Source: Pedobacter steynii
GTDB lineage: Bacteria; Bacteroidota; Bacteroidia; Sphingobacteriales; Sphingobacteriaceae
Assembly: GCF_001721645.1 (NCBI RefSeq)
Contig: NZ_CP017141.1
Location: 744,001-808,000, forward strand
Length of the DNA stretch: 64,000 nt
Direction of reading: 5' to 3'
Shown here in pieces: positions 7,962 to 17,300 of this stretch (position 1 is the first letter of the stretch; the number at the start of each line of letters is the position of its first letter). Made by a program: the position numbers and the translations under genes. The notes beneath the pieces were generated by a model. That model saw nothing but the letters and a program-made list of their open reading frames with translations, was not told the origin of the DNA and searched no databases.

Positions 7962-9056
7962 ATGTGGTACCATACTAAAGCAACAGCCATACTGGGTATT
8001 CAATATCCAATACTGCAGGGCCCCTTCGGAGGCAACTTATCATCAGTTGATCTGGTCGCAGCCGTATCTAATGCGGGCGGATTGGGCGGCTACGGTGCTT
8101 ATACTTTAAGCCCCGCAGAGATCATCGAAAAAAACAAACAAATACAGAACGCGACCAATAAACCTTACAACATCAATCTATGGGTTTCGGATACTGATGC
8201 CCTTGATGGCCTCACTTCTGATGAGCAGTTTGAACAGGCAACAGCGCTGTTTAAGCCTTACTTTGATGAGCTTGGAATCGCATTGCCGACAAAACCAGCA
8301 CCTTTCCATACCCGTTTTGAAAACCAGGTCGAAGTGATACTGGACATCAGGCCCAAAGTTTTCAGTTTTATATTTGGTGTACCCTCGGCAGACATTTTAG
8401 AGCAGTGCCGCCGACTGGGTATTGTAACCATAGGAGCAGCTACGACATTGGATGAAGCGCTCTTCCTGGAACGGGCTGGCGCAGACATGATCATCGCATC
8501 AGGCTTTGAGGCTGGCGGCCACCGCCCTTCATTTTTAGCGTCTGCAGAGTCATCTACTACCGGCACATTTGTGTTACTGCAACTGATCAGGGAAAAGGTA
8601 CGGATTCCGGTTATCGCCGCAGGTGGTATCGCCAATGGAAAAGGTATCGCCGCCAGCCTGACCTTAGGTGCTGATGCTGCTCAGATTGGCACGGCATTTT
8701 TAGCTACGGAAGAATCAAATGCCCTACCCATTCACCGGCAAATGCTTTTTTCGGATGCCGCTAAATACACCACCTTGTCGCGGGCCTTCACCGGCAGACT
8801 GGCCAGAGGCATCAGCAGCCGTATAGCTAAGGACATCATCCATAAAGAAGCAGAACTCCTGCCATTTCCTTTACAAAGCACCTTCATGTCGCCCTTACGA
8901 AAAGCAGCACTTGAGCAGCAGAAATGGGATATGATCTTATTTTGGGGCGGCCAGATCGCACCGATACTCAAACATACCAGGGCGAAAGAACTGATGCAAT
9001 CATTAATTGAAGAAACAACGGAATTCTTCACACATTCTAAATCACATTTTTCCTGA
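7962..9056 (+). CDS. Nitronate monooxygenase family protein
   Basis: This 364-residue TIM-barrel flavoprotein matches the 2-nitropropane dioxygenase / nitronate monooxygenase family, which oxidises alkyl nitronates using FMN and oxygen. Characteristic stretches are the N-terminal YPILQGPFGGN, VAAVSNAGGLGGYG, the GADMIIASGFEAGGHRP loop with the His of class I enzymes, PVIAAGGIANGKGI and the phosphate-binding LGADAAQIGTAFLATEES. It ends the Crp-linked operon, which closes with a strong terminator. Alongside YceI, a tautomerase and an SDR, it suggests handling of a reactive small molecule or propionate-3-nitronate-like toxin, but this is inference. Confidence 0.92.
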   Translation: MWYHTKATAILGIQYPILQGPFGGNLSSVDLVAAVSNAGGLGGYGAYTLSPAEIIEKNKQIQNATNKPYNINLWVSDTDALDGLTSDEQFEQATALFKPYFDELGIALPTKPAPFHTRFENQVEVILDIRPKVFSFIFGVPSADILEQCRRLGIVTIGAATTLDEALFLERAGADMIIASGFEAGGHRPSFLASAESSTTGTFVLLQLIREKVRIPVIAAGGIANGKGIAASLTLGADAAQIGTAFLATEESNALPIHRQMLFSDAAKYTTLSRAFTGRLARGISSRIAKDIIHKEAELLPFPLQSTFMSPLRKAALEQQKWDMILFWGGQIAPILKHTRAKELMQSLIEETTEFFTHSKSHFS

Positions 9057-9067
9057 TCTGTGCAAAA

Positions 9068-9105
9068 AAAAGGGGTTGCAAAGCGCAATGCCCGCAACCC
9101 CTTTT
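9068..9105 (+). terminator. Intrinsic terminator of the yceI-nmo operon
   Basis: A perfect 12-bp stem (AAAAGGGGTTGC with GCAACCCCTTTT) encloses a 14-base loop, 11 bases after the nitronate monooxygenase stop codon. Confidence 0.85.
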
Positions 9106-9143
9106 AAGGAAATTTAAATATATAATGTCGCTAAAAACTACGT

Positions 9144-9590
9144 TTATGCAGTTTGTAACTTAGCTATATTTCTGTATGGGAATGAATTGAAGATATGGCG
9201 ACGTGCGAATCTGCCAGGAGAATCAGCATTGACCAGTTTCACATAGATGGCTTTAGGAACACCAAAGTATTCATAAGCACTACCGTCAAGGAAATGAACT
9301 GTCAAGACCAATCCAGCCCAGTTGTAGTCAGCAATTCCGCAATTGGTAGTCGTTTCGGTATACTCCTCAATAGAAAGCTCTAAAGTTTCAGGAGCGATAC
9401 TTACCAGAAAGTGGTAGGCTTCAATGATTTCCTTGCTTTTAACTTCCGCTTCTACTTTGGCCTCTTCACTATCCTGGAATTTATCAGGATGCCAATCTTT
9501 CATCAAATTCCTGTAAATGGTCTTCAATTCTTTTAATTCGGTATCCTTTTGTACACCCAATAGCTTTCTGTAGTCAACAATCTTCTTCAT
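9144..9590 (-). CDS. J-domain protein fused to a KTSC domain
   Basis: The N-terminal part (about 5-70) is a J domain with the diagnostic HPD motif in KDWHPDKF, which in DnaJ-type cochaperones stimulates Hsp70 ATPase. The C-terminal part (about 90-145) matches the KTSC domain: LTVHFLDGSAYEYFGVP, VYVKL-like helix, then NADSPGRFARRHI. KTSC domains occur alone or in phage and nucleic-acid-linked proteins with no settled function. The ATG at 9590 gives MKKIVDYRKLLGV, the usual opening of a J domain; an ATG six codons upstream is less likely. It is monocistronic and divergent from the response regulator gene. Confidence 0.88.
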   Translation of the reverse strand: MKKIVDYRKLLGVQKDTELKELKTIYRNLMKDWHPDKFQDSEEAKVEAEVKSKEIIEAYHFLVSIAPETLELSIEEYTETTTNCGIADYNWAGLVLTVHFLDGSAYEYFGVPKAIYVKLVNADSPGRFARRHIFNSFPYRNIAKLQTA

Positions 9591-9760
9591 AAATGTGTTT
9601 AATGGCAATTATTGTCTTTGAAAAGCAGCCTTATTTTATTGCTACAAATGCTCCAGGGAAACAATTTTTGCAAAGGTACACTTTTTTAATCGAAAGAAAG
9701 ATTAAGATTATATTAACAAAGCAATTGATAACCTGAGAGATAAGGAAAACAAATTTGAAT

Positions 9761-9768
9761 TACCTTTG
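9761..9768 (+). promoter_or_regulatory. -7 promoter element of the two-component genes
   Basis: TACCTTTG matches TAnnTTTG exactly and would start transcription near 9775, about 20 bases before the response regulator ATG. No convincing -33 box is present. An ATTAA pair 11 bp apart (9701-9716) lies upstream and could be an autoregulatory half-site. Confidence 0.5.
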
Positions 9769-9795
9769 CAGCTTTAACAAGAACCATTTTCAGGT

Positions 9796-10479
9796 ATGTT
9801 TAAAATTGGATTAGCAGAAGATGACTTTAAAATAGCCGGACTGATCAAAACCGGATTAGAAGAGCAGGGATACCTCGTTACCATTGTTTCCAACGGAGAA
9901 CAAGCGCTTCAAACCTTCAAAGAGGAAGACTTTCATTTGGTGATTCTGGACATTATGATGCCCGGGCTCAATGGGATTGAAGTCTGCAAATCCATTCGTG
10001 CTGAAAATAAAGACCTTCCTATCCTGATGCTCACCGCACTTGGTTCTATAGACGATAAAGTAAGTGGTCTGAACTCCGGTGCTGATGATTACCTGGTAAA
10101 ACCCTTCCATTTTAAAGAACTGCTGGCCAGGATTGAAGCTTTGCTAAGAAGGCAACACGCCTCCCCAGGAAACCAAAAAAACGATCACCTGCTCAGTTTT
10201 GATGACATCAGCCTGAATACCTATAGCAAGGAAGTAAAAAGGGCAGGAACGCTGATTGAGCTGACTGCAAAAGAACATACCCTGCTGGAATTATTCCTGC
10301 GCAATCCTAACCGCCTGCTCTCCCGGCAGTATATTGCTGAAAATGCCTGGGACATCAGCTTTGATACCGGAACCAATGTGATTGATGTATACGTCAACTT
10401 CCTCAGGAATAAAATCGAAAAGGGGTTTGCAAGAAAACTGATCCATACCAAGATTGGTATGGGCTACATTTTAAAATAG
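9796..10479 (+). CDS. OmpR/PhoB-family response regulator
   Basis: This 227-residue regulator has a receiver domain (about 1-115) with the acidic pocket E8-D9-D10, phospho-acceptor Asp52 in VILDIMMPG, the switch Thr in LTALGS and Lys in YLVKPF. A C-terminal winged-helix DNA-binding domain follows (about 130-227, ending in the wing TKIGMGYILK). It is 12 bases before the cognate histidine kinase and probably activates the downstream RND efflux operon. Four TTTAAT direct repeats at 11-bp spacing, typical of the binding mode of this family, stand just before those genes. It resembles CusR/CzcR metal-responsive regulators. Confidence 0.95.
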   Translation: MFKIGLAEDDFKIAGLIKTGLEEQGYLVTIVSNGEQALQTFKEEDFHLVILDIMMPGLNGIEVCKSIRAENKDLPILMLTALGSIDDKVSGLNSGADDYLVKPFHFKELLARIEALLRRQHASPGNQKNDHLLSFDDISLNTYSKEVKRAGTLIELTAKEHTLLELFLRNPNRLLSRQYIAENAWDISFDTGTNVIDVYVNFLRNKIEKGFARKLIHTKIGMGYILK

Positions 10480-10491
10480 CCCAATCCAGAG

Positions 10492-11850
10492 ATGAAACTT
10501 AAAGACCGCCTTTCCTTATATTTTACGCTGATCAGCACCTTAACCCTGCTTGGCGTATTGTGTGCGGTATACTTTACCTTCATCAAATTTCTGGAAGCCG
10601 ATTTTTTTGACCGCCTGACGGACCGTACTATGGTTACGGCAAAACTCTATCTGGAAGCAGATGAGATCTCGGCAGACTCCCTCAATACCGTAAGAGATCA
10701 ATATCTGGAAACATTGAATGGCGAGGTAATCCGGATTTACAATGCAAAGAACAGTGCAACCTTTATTGGTGATGACCAGCAATACTGGAGCAGTGAAACC
10801 ATCAATAAAGTAAGGAAGCAGAAAAAGATCCAGTTTATTGACGGAGAGCGACAAGTAGTCGGTATTTTCTATAAAGACAATCAGGGGGACTTTGTAATCC
10901 TGGCCTCGGCCATTGACCAGAGTACCTATTCCAGAATAGACAAACTACGAAAAGTCATGGTGATGATTTTTATCGTCATCTTTATCGGGCTGCTGTTATC
11001 CGGCAGATGGATTGCCAAGAGGATTCTGAAACCTCTCGATCTCTTCATTAACGAAGTGAAGCAAATCAAATCCAGTAACCTTCATTTCAGGGTTCAGGAA
11101 GGAACAAATAAAGACGAGATCAACCTGCTTGCCCAGAATTTCAATAATTTGATGGAGCACCTGGAACAGGCTTTCGTCTTGCAAAAGACATTTATTGCCA
11201 ATGCGTCCCATGAGCTGAGAACGCCGGTTACCAGGATGATGATCGGAGCAGAAATCGCTTTATCTCAGGAACGACAGGTCTCAGATTATAAAAAAGCATT
11301 GACCTCGGTGATGGAAGATTCAGAAAAAATGGACAAAATCATCACTGGTTTACTCAACCTTGCCCAGGCAGATCTTGAATTTGGTGCCCCACAATTACAG
11401 GACATCAGAATTGATGAAACACTCTGGATCATCTCTGAAGAGTGGAATAAAAGGCCAGCGGGGAGACTGAGCATTGAGATTCAAAATATGCCCGAAGATC
11501 CTGCCCAGCTCACCATACAAGCGAACCCTACCCTACTCAGTATTGCCCTTAATAACATCATCTCCAATGCCTTTAAATTTTCGGATGATCAGGATGTTCA
11601 TTGTTTACTGAACATACAGGCGCAGGCCATCGAGATTACCATTACTGATCAGGGACCGGGAATTCCGAAAGCAGAACAGGAAAACATCTTCAAGCCTTTT
11701 TACAGCTCGGCCAGCGAAAGCAGGCATCAGGGCAATGGAATGGGGCTTTATATGGCACATAAAATCATCAGTCTTTTTAAAGGCACACTTCAGGTAAACT
11801 CCGAAAAAGGGGTAGGAAGCCAGTTCAAAATTAGTTTCCCTAAATTTTAA
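10492..11850 (+). CDS. Sensor histidine kinase, metal-sensor (CusS/CzcS) type
   Basis: The 452-residue membrane kinase has two transmembrane helices (about 10-32 and 155-175) flanking a periplasmic sensor loop of about 120 residues. A HAMP domain (about 175-228) and a HisKA domain with His240 in FIANASHELRTPVTRM follow, then the HATPase domain with the N box (NNIISNAFKFS), G1 box (DQGPGIP) and G2 box (GNGMGLYM). It should phosphorylate the response regulator encoded upstream. The periplasmic loop has no obvious Cys/His metal cluster, so the inducer is inferred only from the adjacent CzcCBA-like pump. Confidence 0.94.
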   Translation: MKLKDRLSLYFTLISTLTLLGVLCAVYFTFIKFLEADFFDRLTDRTMVTAKLYLEADEISADSLNTVRDQYLETLNGEVIRIYNAKNSATFIGDDQQYWSSETINKVRKQKKIQFIDGERQVVGIFYKDNQGDFVILASAIDQSTYSRIDKLRKVMVMIFIVIFIGLLLSGRWIAKRILKPLDLFINEVKQIKSSNLHFRVQEGTNKDEINLLAQNFNNLMEHLEQAFVLQKTFIANASHELRTPVTRMMIGAEIALSQERQVSDYKKALTSVMEDSEKMDKIITGLLNLAQADLEFGAPQLQDIRIDETLWIISEEWNKRPAGRLSIEIQNMPEDPAQLTIQANPTLLSIALNNIISNAFKFSDDQDVHCLLNIQAQAIEITITDQGPGIPKAEQENIFKPFYSSASESRHQGNGMGLYMAHKIISLFKGTLQVNSEKGVGSQFKISFPKF

Positions 11851-11884
11851 TCCCATTTTAATTTCCCTTTAATTCGGGTTTAAT
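11846..11884 (+). promoter_or_regulatory. Four TTTAAT direct repeats at 11-bp period (response regulator operator)
   Basis: TTTAAT begins at 11846, 11857, 11868 and 11879, an exact 11-bp period over four copies; most copies are followed by T/C-rich bases (CCC). OmpR/PhoB-type regulators bind tandem direct repeats with 11-bp spacing, on one face of the helix. The array overlaps the kinase stop codon and ends 10 bp before the -7 box of the efflux operon, where an activator would contact RNA polymerase. Confidence 0.75.
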
Positions 11885-11894
11885 TCCCTCCGGA

Positions 11895-11902
11895 TAGCTT
11901 TG
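11895..11902 (+). promoter_or_regulatory. -7 element of the RND efflux operon
   Basis: TAGCTTTG matches TAnnTTTG exactly. It ends only 6 bases before the ATG at 11909, so transcription may begin at or within a few bases of the start codon, giving a nearly leaderless mRNA. The -33 region is occupied by the last TTTAAT repeats. Confidence 0.65.
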
Positions 11903-11908
11903 CCGGAG

Positions 11909-13177
11909 ATGAAAAGACCATTAATTCTGACCGGCTTTCTTTTACTCGGTTTGATCCTGAAAGGCAATGCCCAGGACAGCCTGAAACTCAGCCTCCCTGA
12001 AGCAGAGAAAATGTTTATAGCGGGCAACTATGAGCTGATCGCTCAACAATACCAGACAGAGCAGGCGAAAGCAGAGATCATTACCGCCAGACTTTTTGAC
12101 AATCCGGAAATCAGCTATGAAAATCAACTCTACAACCGGGAAACCAAAAAATTCTTTCAGCATACCTTGCCATCAGGACAGTATAACGTACAGGTTTCTC
12201 AGCTGATCAAATTAGCCGGCAAGAGAAATAAGAACATACAACTGGCCCATACCGGGGTAAAACTTGCCGAATATGCCTATTTCGACCTCATCCGAACGCT
12301 CCGTTATCAGTTGAGGAGTAACTTTTATAAAGCGTATTACGCACAGCAATCTGCTCTTGTCTATCAGCAACAGATCAAATCTCTCGAACAATTGCTGGCC
12401 GCATCCGAACAACAACTCAAAATGGGTAATGTTGCCTTAAAGGACATCATCAGGATTAAATCGCTGCTCTACAACCTCAAAGGAGAATATACCTCATTAC
12501 TCAATGAAATAGAAGATGCAGAAACGACATTGAAGATGATGTGCAATATCAAGGCAGACACGCCCTTGTCTTTAGTTGCCCCCAGGGCGGATGAACAGGA
12601 CTATTCCCTCCAAAAACAACCTTTGATGCAATTACTGGAAAGCGCAAGAGCCAATCGTGCCGATCTTCAACTCGCACAAAGCAGCATTACACAAGCAGAA
12701 AACAACCTTAGCCTGCAAAAAGCAATGGCCATTCCGGATGTCGAACTTTCCCTTGTATATGATCTGCAGGGCAGTGCCCCAAATCATTATACCGGCCTGG
12801 GCATCAAGGTTCCCCTACCCCTGTTTAACAGAAACCAGGGAGAGATTAAAAAAGCAAAAATCGCCATAACTGCAGGAAATATGAACCTGAAACAGCAGGA
12901 AGCAACTTTAGAAAATGAAGTCTATAACAGCTACAAATCTGCATTGAGAACAGAAATACTTTATCAGGGTATGGACCGGAATTTTGGTTCAGACTTTAGC
13001 AGACTCATCGGCGAGGTAACTAAAAATTTCCGTAGCAGAAACATCAGTCTTGTTGAGTTTATAGACTTCTACGACTCCTATAAGGAAAGTACACTGCAGC
13101 TCAATCAGCTGAAATATGAGTGGATGAATGCCAAAGAAGAAATCAATTACGTAACCGGTTCCAACATTTTTAAATAA
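11909..13177 (+). CDS. TolC-family outer-membrane efflux protein (CzcC-like)
   Basis: This 422-residue protein is the outer-membrane channel of a tripartite efflux pump. It has a signal peptide (ILTGFLLLGLILKGNAQ, ending about residue 22) and two OEP halves, each a long coiled-coil hairpin; the second carries GLGIKVPLPLFNRNQGEIKKAK, a family signature. The chosen ATG at 11909 is preceded by GGAG; an in-frame TTG three codons upstream falls within the promoter box and is unlikely. It is the first gene of a three-gene operon, 5 bases before the adaptor gene. Confidence 0.92.
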   Translation: MKRPLILTGFLLLGLILKGNAQDSLKLSLPEAEKMFIAGNYELIAQQYQTEQAKAEIITARLFDNPEISYENQLYNRETKKFFQHTLPSGQYNVQVSQLIKLAGKRNKNIQLAHTGVKLAEYAYFDLIRTLRYQLRSNFYKAYYAQQSALVYQQQIKSLEQLLAASEQQLKMGNVALKDIIRIKSLLYNLKGEYTSLLNEIEDAETTLKMMCNIKADTPLSLVAPRADEQDYSLQKQPLMQLLESARANRADLQLAQSSITQAENNLSLQKAMAIPDVELSLVYDLQGSAPNHYTGLGIKVPLPLFNRNQGEIKKAKIAITAGNMNLKQQEATLENEVYNSYKSALRTEILYQGMDRNFGSDFSRLIGEVTKNFRSRNISLVEFIDFYDSYKESTLQLNQLKYEWMNAKEEINYVTGSNIFK

Positions 13178-13182
13178 GCCTT

Positions 13183-14280
13183 ATGCAAACCCTTCTAAAA
13201 AATATCTGCACACTTTCCCTGATTGGATTTGTGATCACCGGACAAAGCTGCACCAGTTCCAGGGAAGCACCTCCTGCAACCGATAAATTCGCAGTTACCG
13301 ATTCCCTGATTAACAGGCTATTGATTGATACCGTACAACAAGCCAACAACAGAACGGATCTCAGCTTCTCTGCAAAGATTACCGCCGATGAAGAACGAAA
13401 AGCAGAAATCTTCCCCATGCTGAGCGGTACGGTACGCGATGTTCCCGTAAAGCTGGGAGATAAAGTAAGCGCCGGACAGGTACTGGCTACATTGGGCAGT
13501 GCCGAAATGGCCGGATTTGATAAAGAAGTGATCAGCTCTGCCGCAGAACTCCGGAATGCACAACGCCAGGTGACCCAGATTCAGGAACTCTATAAAAGCG
13601 GTCTTTCTTCTGCCAGAGAACTGGAAGAAGCGAAAAATGACCTGCTGATCAAACAGGCCGAAGATAAACGTGCAAGGGCTACTTTAAGGCTGAATGGGGG
13701 AAACAACAATGGTATTTACACCATCAAATCCCCTTTAAATGGCTTCATCATCGAAAAGAACGTCAATGCCAATATGCAGCTGCGTCCGGACAACAACAAA
13801 AACCTGTTCACTGTTGCCGATCTTTCTTCCGTATGGACAATGATCAACATCTATGAATCAGACATTTCCAGGGTAAAGGAAGGTGATGAAGTGAGCATTT
13901 CTATACTTGCCTATCCCGAGACCACCTTTAAAGGAAAAATCGATAGGGTTTATAATATGATTGATAATGAAAGCAAGGTGATGAATGCCAGAGTGCGTAT
14001 TGCCAATCCCGGTTACCTGTTGAAGCCCGGAATGATGGCCACCGTAATTGTCGCCGCAAAATCAGGTTTTGACCTTCCCGTAGTAAAGTCCAGAGGCATC
14101 ATCTTCGATGAAAACAAAAACTATGCACTCGTTCTGGACGCCTCAAAAAAGATCCGCATTCAGGAAATCGAGATTGCCCGTAAATCAGGTGATAAAGCCT
14201 ATATCAGCAAAGGACTAAATGCCGGCGACCGCATTGTGGCTTCCAAACAGGTATTCTTATATGAGAGCCTTAAAAATTAA
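13183..14280 (+). CDS. RND efflux periplasmic adaptor (CzcB/HlyD type), lipoprotein
   Basis: The 365-residue adaptor has a signal segment with Cys23 (GQSC) as likely lipidation site, anchoring it in the inner membrane. The lipoyl-like halves flank a helical hairpin: PVKLGDKVSAGQVLATLGSAEMAGF before, and YTIKSPLNGFIIEKNVNANMQL after. Beta-barrel and membrane-proximal domains follow (WTMINIYESDISRVKEG, GYLKPGMMATVIV-like). It joins the TolC-type channel to the RND pump. The protein lacks the His-rich N-terminal region of some CzcB proteins, so metal specificity is unclear. Confidence 0.92.
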   Translation: MQTLLKNICTLSLIGFVITGQSCTSSREAPPATDKFAVTDSLINRLLIDTVQQANNRTDLSFSAKITADEERKAEIFPMLSGTVRDVPVKLGDKVSAGQVLATLGSAEMAGFDKEVISSAAELRNAQRQVTQIQELYKSGLSSARELEEAKNDLLIKQAEDKRARATLRLNGGNNNGIYTIKSPLNGFIIEKNVNANMQLRPDNNKNLFTVADLSSVWTMINIYESDISRVKEGDEVSISILAYPETTFKGKIDRVYNMIDNESKVMNARVRIANPGYLLKPGMMATVIVAAKSGFDLPVVKSRGIIFDENKNYALVLDASKKIRIQEIEIARKSGDKAYISKGLNAGDRIVASKQVFLYESLKN

Positions 14281-14309
14281 CCTGTTCATTTTCACAAAAA
14301 ACAGCTGTA

Positions 14310-17300
14310 ATGAATAAATTCATTAAGACCGTCATAGGCTTTGCACTAAAAAATAAATACTTCATCTTCTTTGCCACTTTTATTTTAGTCCTGGCAGGCT
14401 ATCTCAGTTTCAAGCACACTACAATTGAGGCATTCCCTGATGTTACCAATACCAATATCACCATCATTACCCAATGGCCAGGACGAAGTGCTGAAGAAGT
14501 AGAAAAGTTTGTGAGCAGGCCATTGGAAATCGCCATGAACCCCACGGAAAAAAGAACCAGTATCCGTTCTTCTTCCTTATTTGGCTTATCTATCGTAAAA
14601 ATCACTTTTGAGGACGATGTCGATTATGCTGCGGCAAGAGTCCAGGTGAACAACCATATTGACGAAGCAGATTTACCTGAGGGCCTAAAGCCGGAGGTAC
14701 AGCCACCCTATGGGCCCACAGGGGAAATCTTCCGTTATACCCTGAGCAGCGACAAAAAGTCGGCCAGGGAATTAAAAACGTTACAGGACTGGGTGATTCA
14801 GCGGGAACTGCTTTCTGTACCCGGCATTGCCGATGTGGTCAGTTTCGGCGGAGAAGTAAAGACTTACCAGATTACCGTAGACCCTCAGAAAGCCATACAA
14901 TATGGCGTGAGTGCAACCGAATTGTTTGAAGCAGTTTCAAAAAGCAATATCAATGTTGGAGGGGATGTGATCGTACAAAGCGGACAAGCTTATGTGGTCC
15001 GTGGAATCGGTATTCTGAATAATATTGATGAAATCAGAAATGTGGTAGTGGATAACTTTAACGGCACTCCGGTGTATGTTAAAACCATTGCAGATGTCGC
15101 AGAGTCGGCACTACCCAGGTTAGGACAGGTAGGCCGCGATCACGATCCCGACGTGGTGGAAGGGATCGTGGTCATGCGCAAAGGAGAAAATCCAAGCGAA
15201 GTGATTGCCAGGCTAAAGGAGAAAATCACAGAGGTGAATCAAAATATTTTACCATCAGATGTAAAGATCAATCCTTTTTACGACCGGGAAGATCTCGTTA
15301 ATTACGCCACCCATACCGTAATGGGCAATATGCTGGAGGGCATCATCTTTGTAACCCTGATTGTATTTCTGTTTATGGCCGACTGGCGGACGACATTGAT
15401 TGTATCCATCATTATTCCATTGGCCTTGCTCTTTGCCTTCATCTGCCTAAAACTAAAGGGCATGTCGGCCAATTTGCTCTCCATGGGCGCCATTGACTTT
15501 GGGATTATTATCGATGGGGCGGTGGTCATGGTGGAGGGTATCTTTGTTGCCCTTGACCATAAAGCCAAAAAGATCGGCATGGAGAAATTCAACCGGCTCA
15601 GCAAGCTGGGCATCATCAAAAAAGCCTGTTTGGAAAATGGCAAGGGAATATTCTTTGCTAAACTGATCATCATCACCGGCCTGCTTCCTATTTTCACCTT
15701 TGAAAAAGTAGAAGGAAAGATGTTTTCTCCTCTGGCATGGACCTTAAGTTTTGCCTTATTAGGCGCCCTGCTCCTCACCTTCACCCTTGTACCCGCTATG
15801 GCAAGTATTTTATTGCGGAAAAATGTAAAGGAGAAACACAATGTATTTCTGGAATTCCTGACCAGACAGGTCATCCGTTTCTTTGATCTTTGTTTTAAAT
15901 TCAGGAAGCTGGCTTTTGGCATCTCCATGGTCATTTTGATCACCGGTCTTTTCAGCTTTAAATTCCTGGGAACGGAATTCCTTCCTACCCTGGATGAAGG
16001 ATCCATCTATGTTCGTGCAACCGGTCCATTGAGCATTTCCCTGGATGAAACAAAAAAACTTTCCAATGAGATCAGGAAGATCTTTTTAAGTTTTGAAGAA
16101 GTAAAACAGGTAATGTCGCAAACCGGAAGACCCAATGACGGGACCGATGCGACCGGCTTTTATAATATGGAATTCCATGTAGACATTTATCCTAAAAAAG
16201 AGTGGAAAAGGAAGGAAAGCAAGGAACAGCTGATTGAGCGCATGCAGGAAAAGCTGAAAAGCTTCCCCGGCATCAGCCTGAATTTCTCTCAGCCCATTTC
16301 TGATAACGTAGAAGAAGCCGTTTCCGGAGTAAAGGGATCTATTGTTGTAAAGCTGTTTGGAAACGACTTCAACTTTATAGAACAGCAGGAAGAAAAGATC
16401 GAGAAAATCCTGAAAACGGTAGAGGGTATTGAAGATTTAGGGATACTGAGAAACCTCGGACAACCGGAATTACAGATCAATCTGGATCAAAAGAAAATGG
16501 CATTATATGGCGTCAGTACCGCAGATGCGAATGCCGTGATTGAAATGGCTATCGGTGGAAAAGCAGCTACCCAGATCTATGAAGGGGAGCGTAAGTTCGA
16601 CCTCATCATCCGCTATCCGGAGGACTTCAGAAAAGATGAACGTACCATAGCTAAGCTCATGATCCCTACTCTTGCAGGGTCAAAAGTTCCTTTGGGAGAA
16701 ATTGCCAGCATCAGAAAGATTACCGGACCAAGCATGATTTATCGCGACAAGCACCAGAGATATGGCGCGATAAAGTTCTCCATCAGGGGAAGAGATATGG
16801 GAAGCGTAATTGCAGAAGCCCAGGCTAAAGTCAACGCGGAAATCAAGCTGTCCAAAGAATATAAAATGGAATGGGCAGGAGATTTTGAAAATCAGCAGCG
16901 GGCAACCAGCAGGTTATCACAAGCCGTTCCGATCAGCTTGCTGCTCATCTTTTTCATTTTGTTTGTCTTGTTTGGAAACATTAAGGATTCTTTGCTGGTA
17001 TTGAACAATGTACCTTTTGCAATGGTGGGCGGGATTTTAGCCATCCTGGCTACAGGGATCAATTTCAATATTTCCGCGGGGATTGGATTTATCGCCTTAT
17101 TTGGAATATGTGTACAAAATGGAGTAATTCTGATTACCCGGTTTAAGAGCAACATTACCGAGTTGAAGCACAGACCCGACTGGACTTTTGCAGATGCGAT
17201 AAAAGATGGGGTAGCCAGCAGGATGCGTCCGGTAATCATGACGGCCTTGATGGCTGCAATTGGTCTGATGCCTGCCGCTTTGTCTACAGGTATCGGTTCT

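Noticed and set aside
15302..16006. A 234-codon minus-strand frame inside the RND transporter gene
   Set aside because: It is an antisense shadow of a highly conserved transporter, with a lysine/serine/methionine-rich composition unlike any protein and no promoter or RBS.
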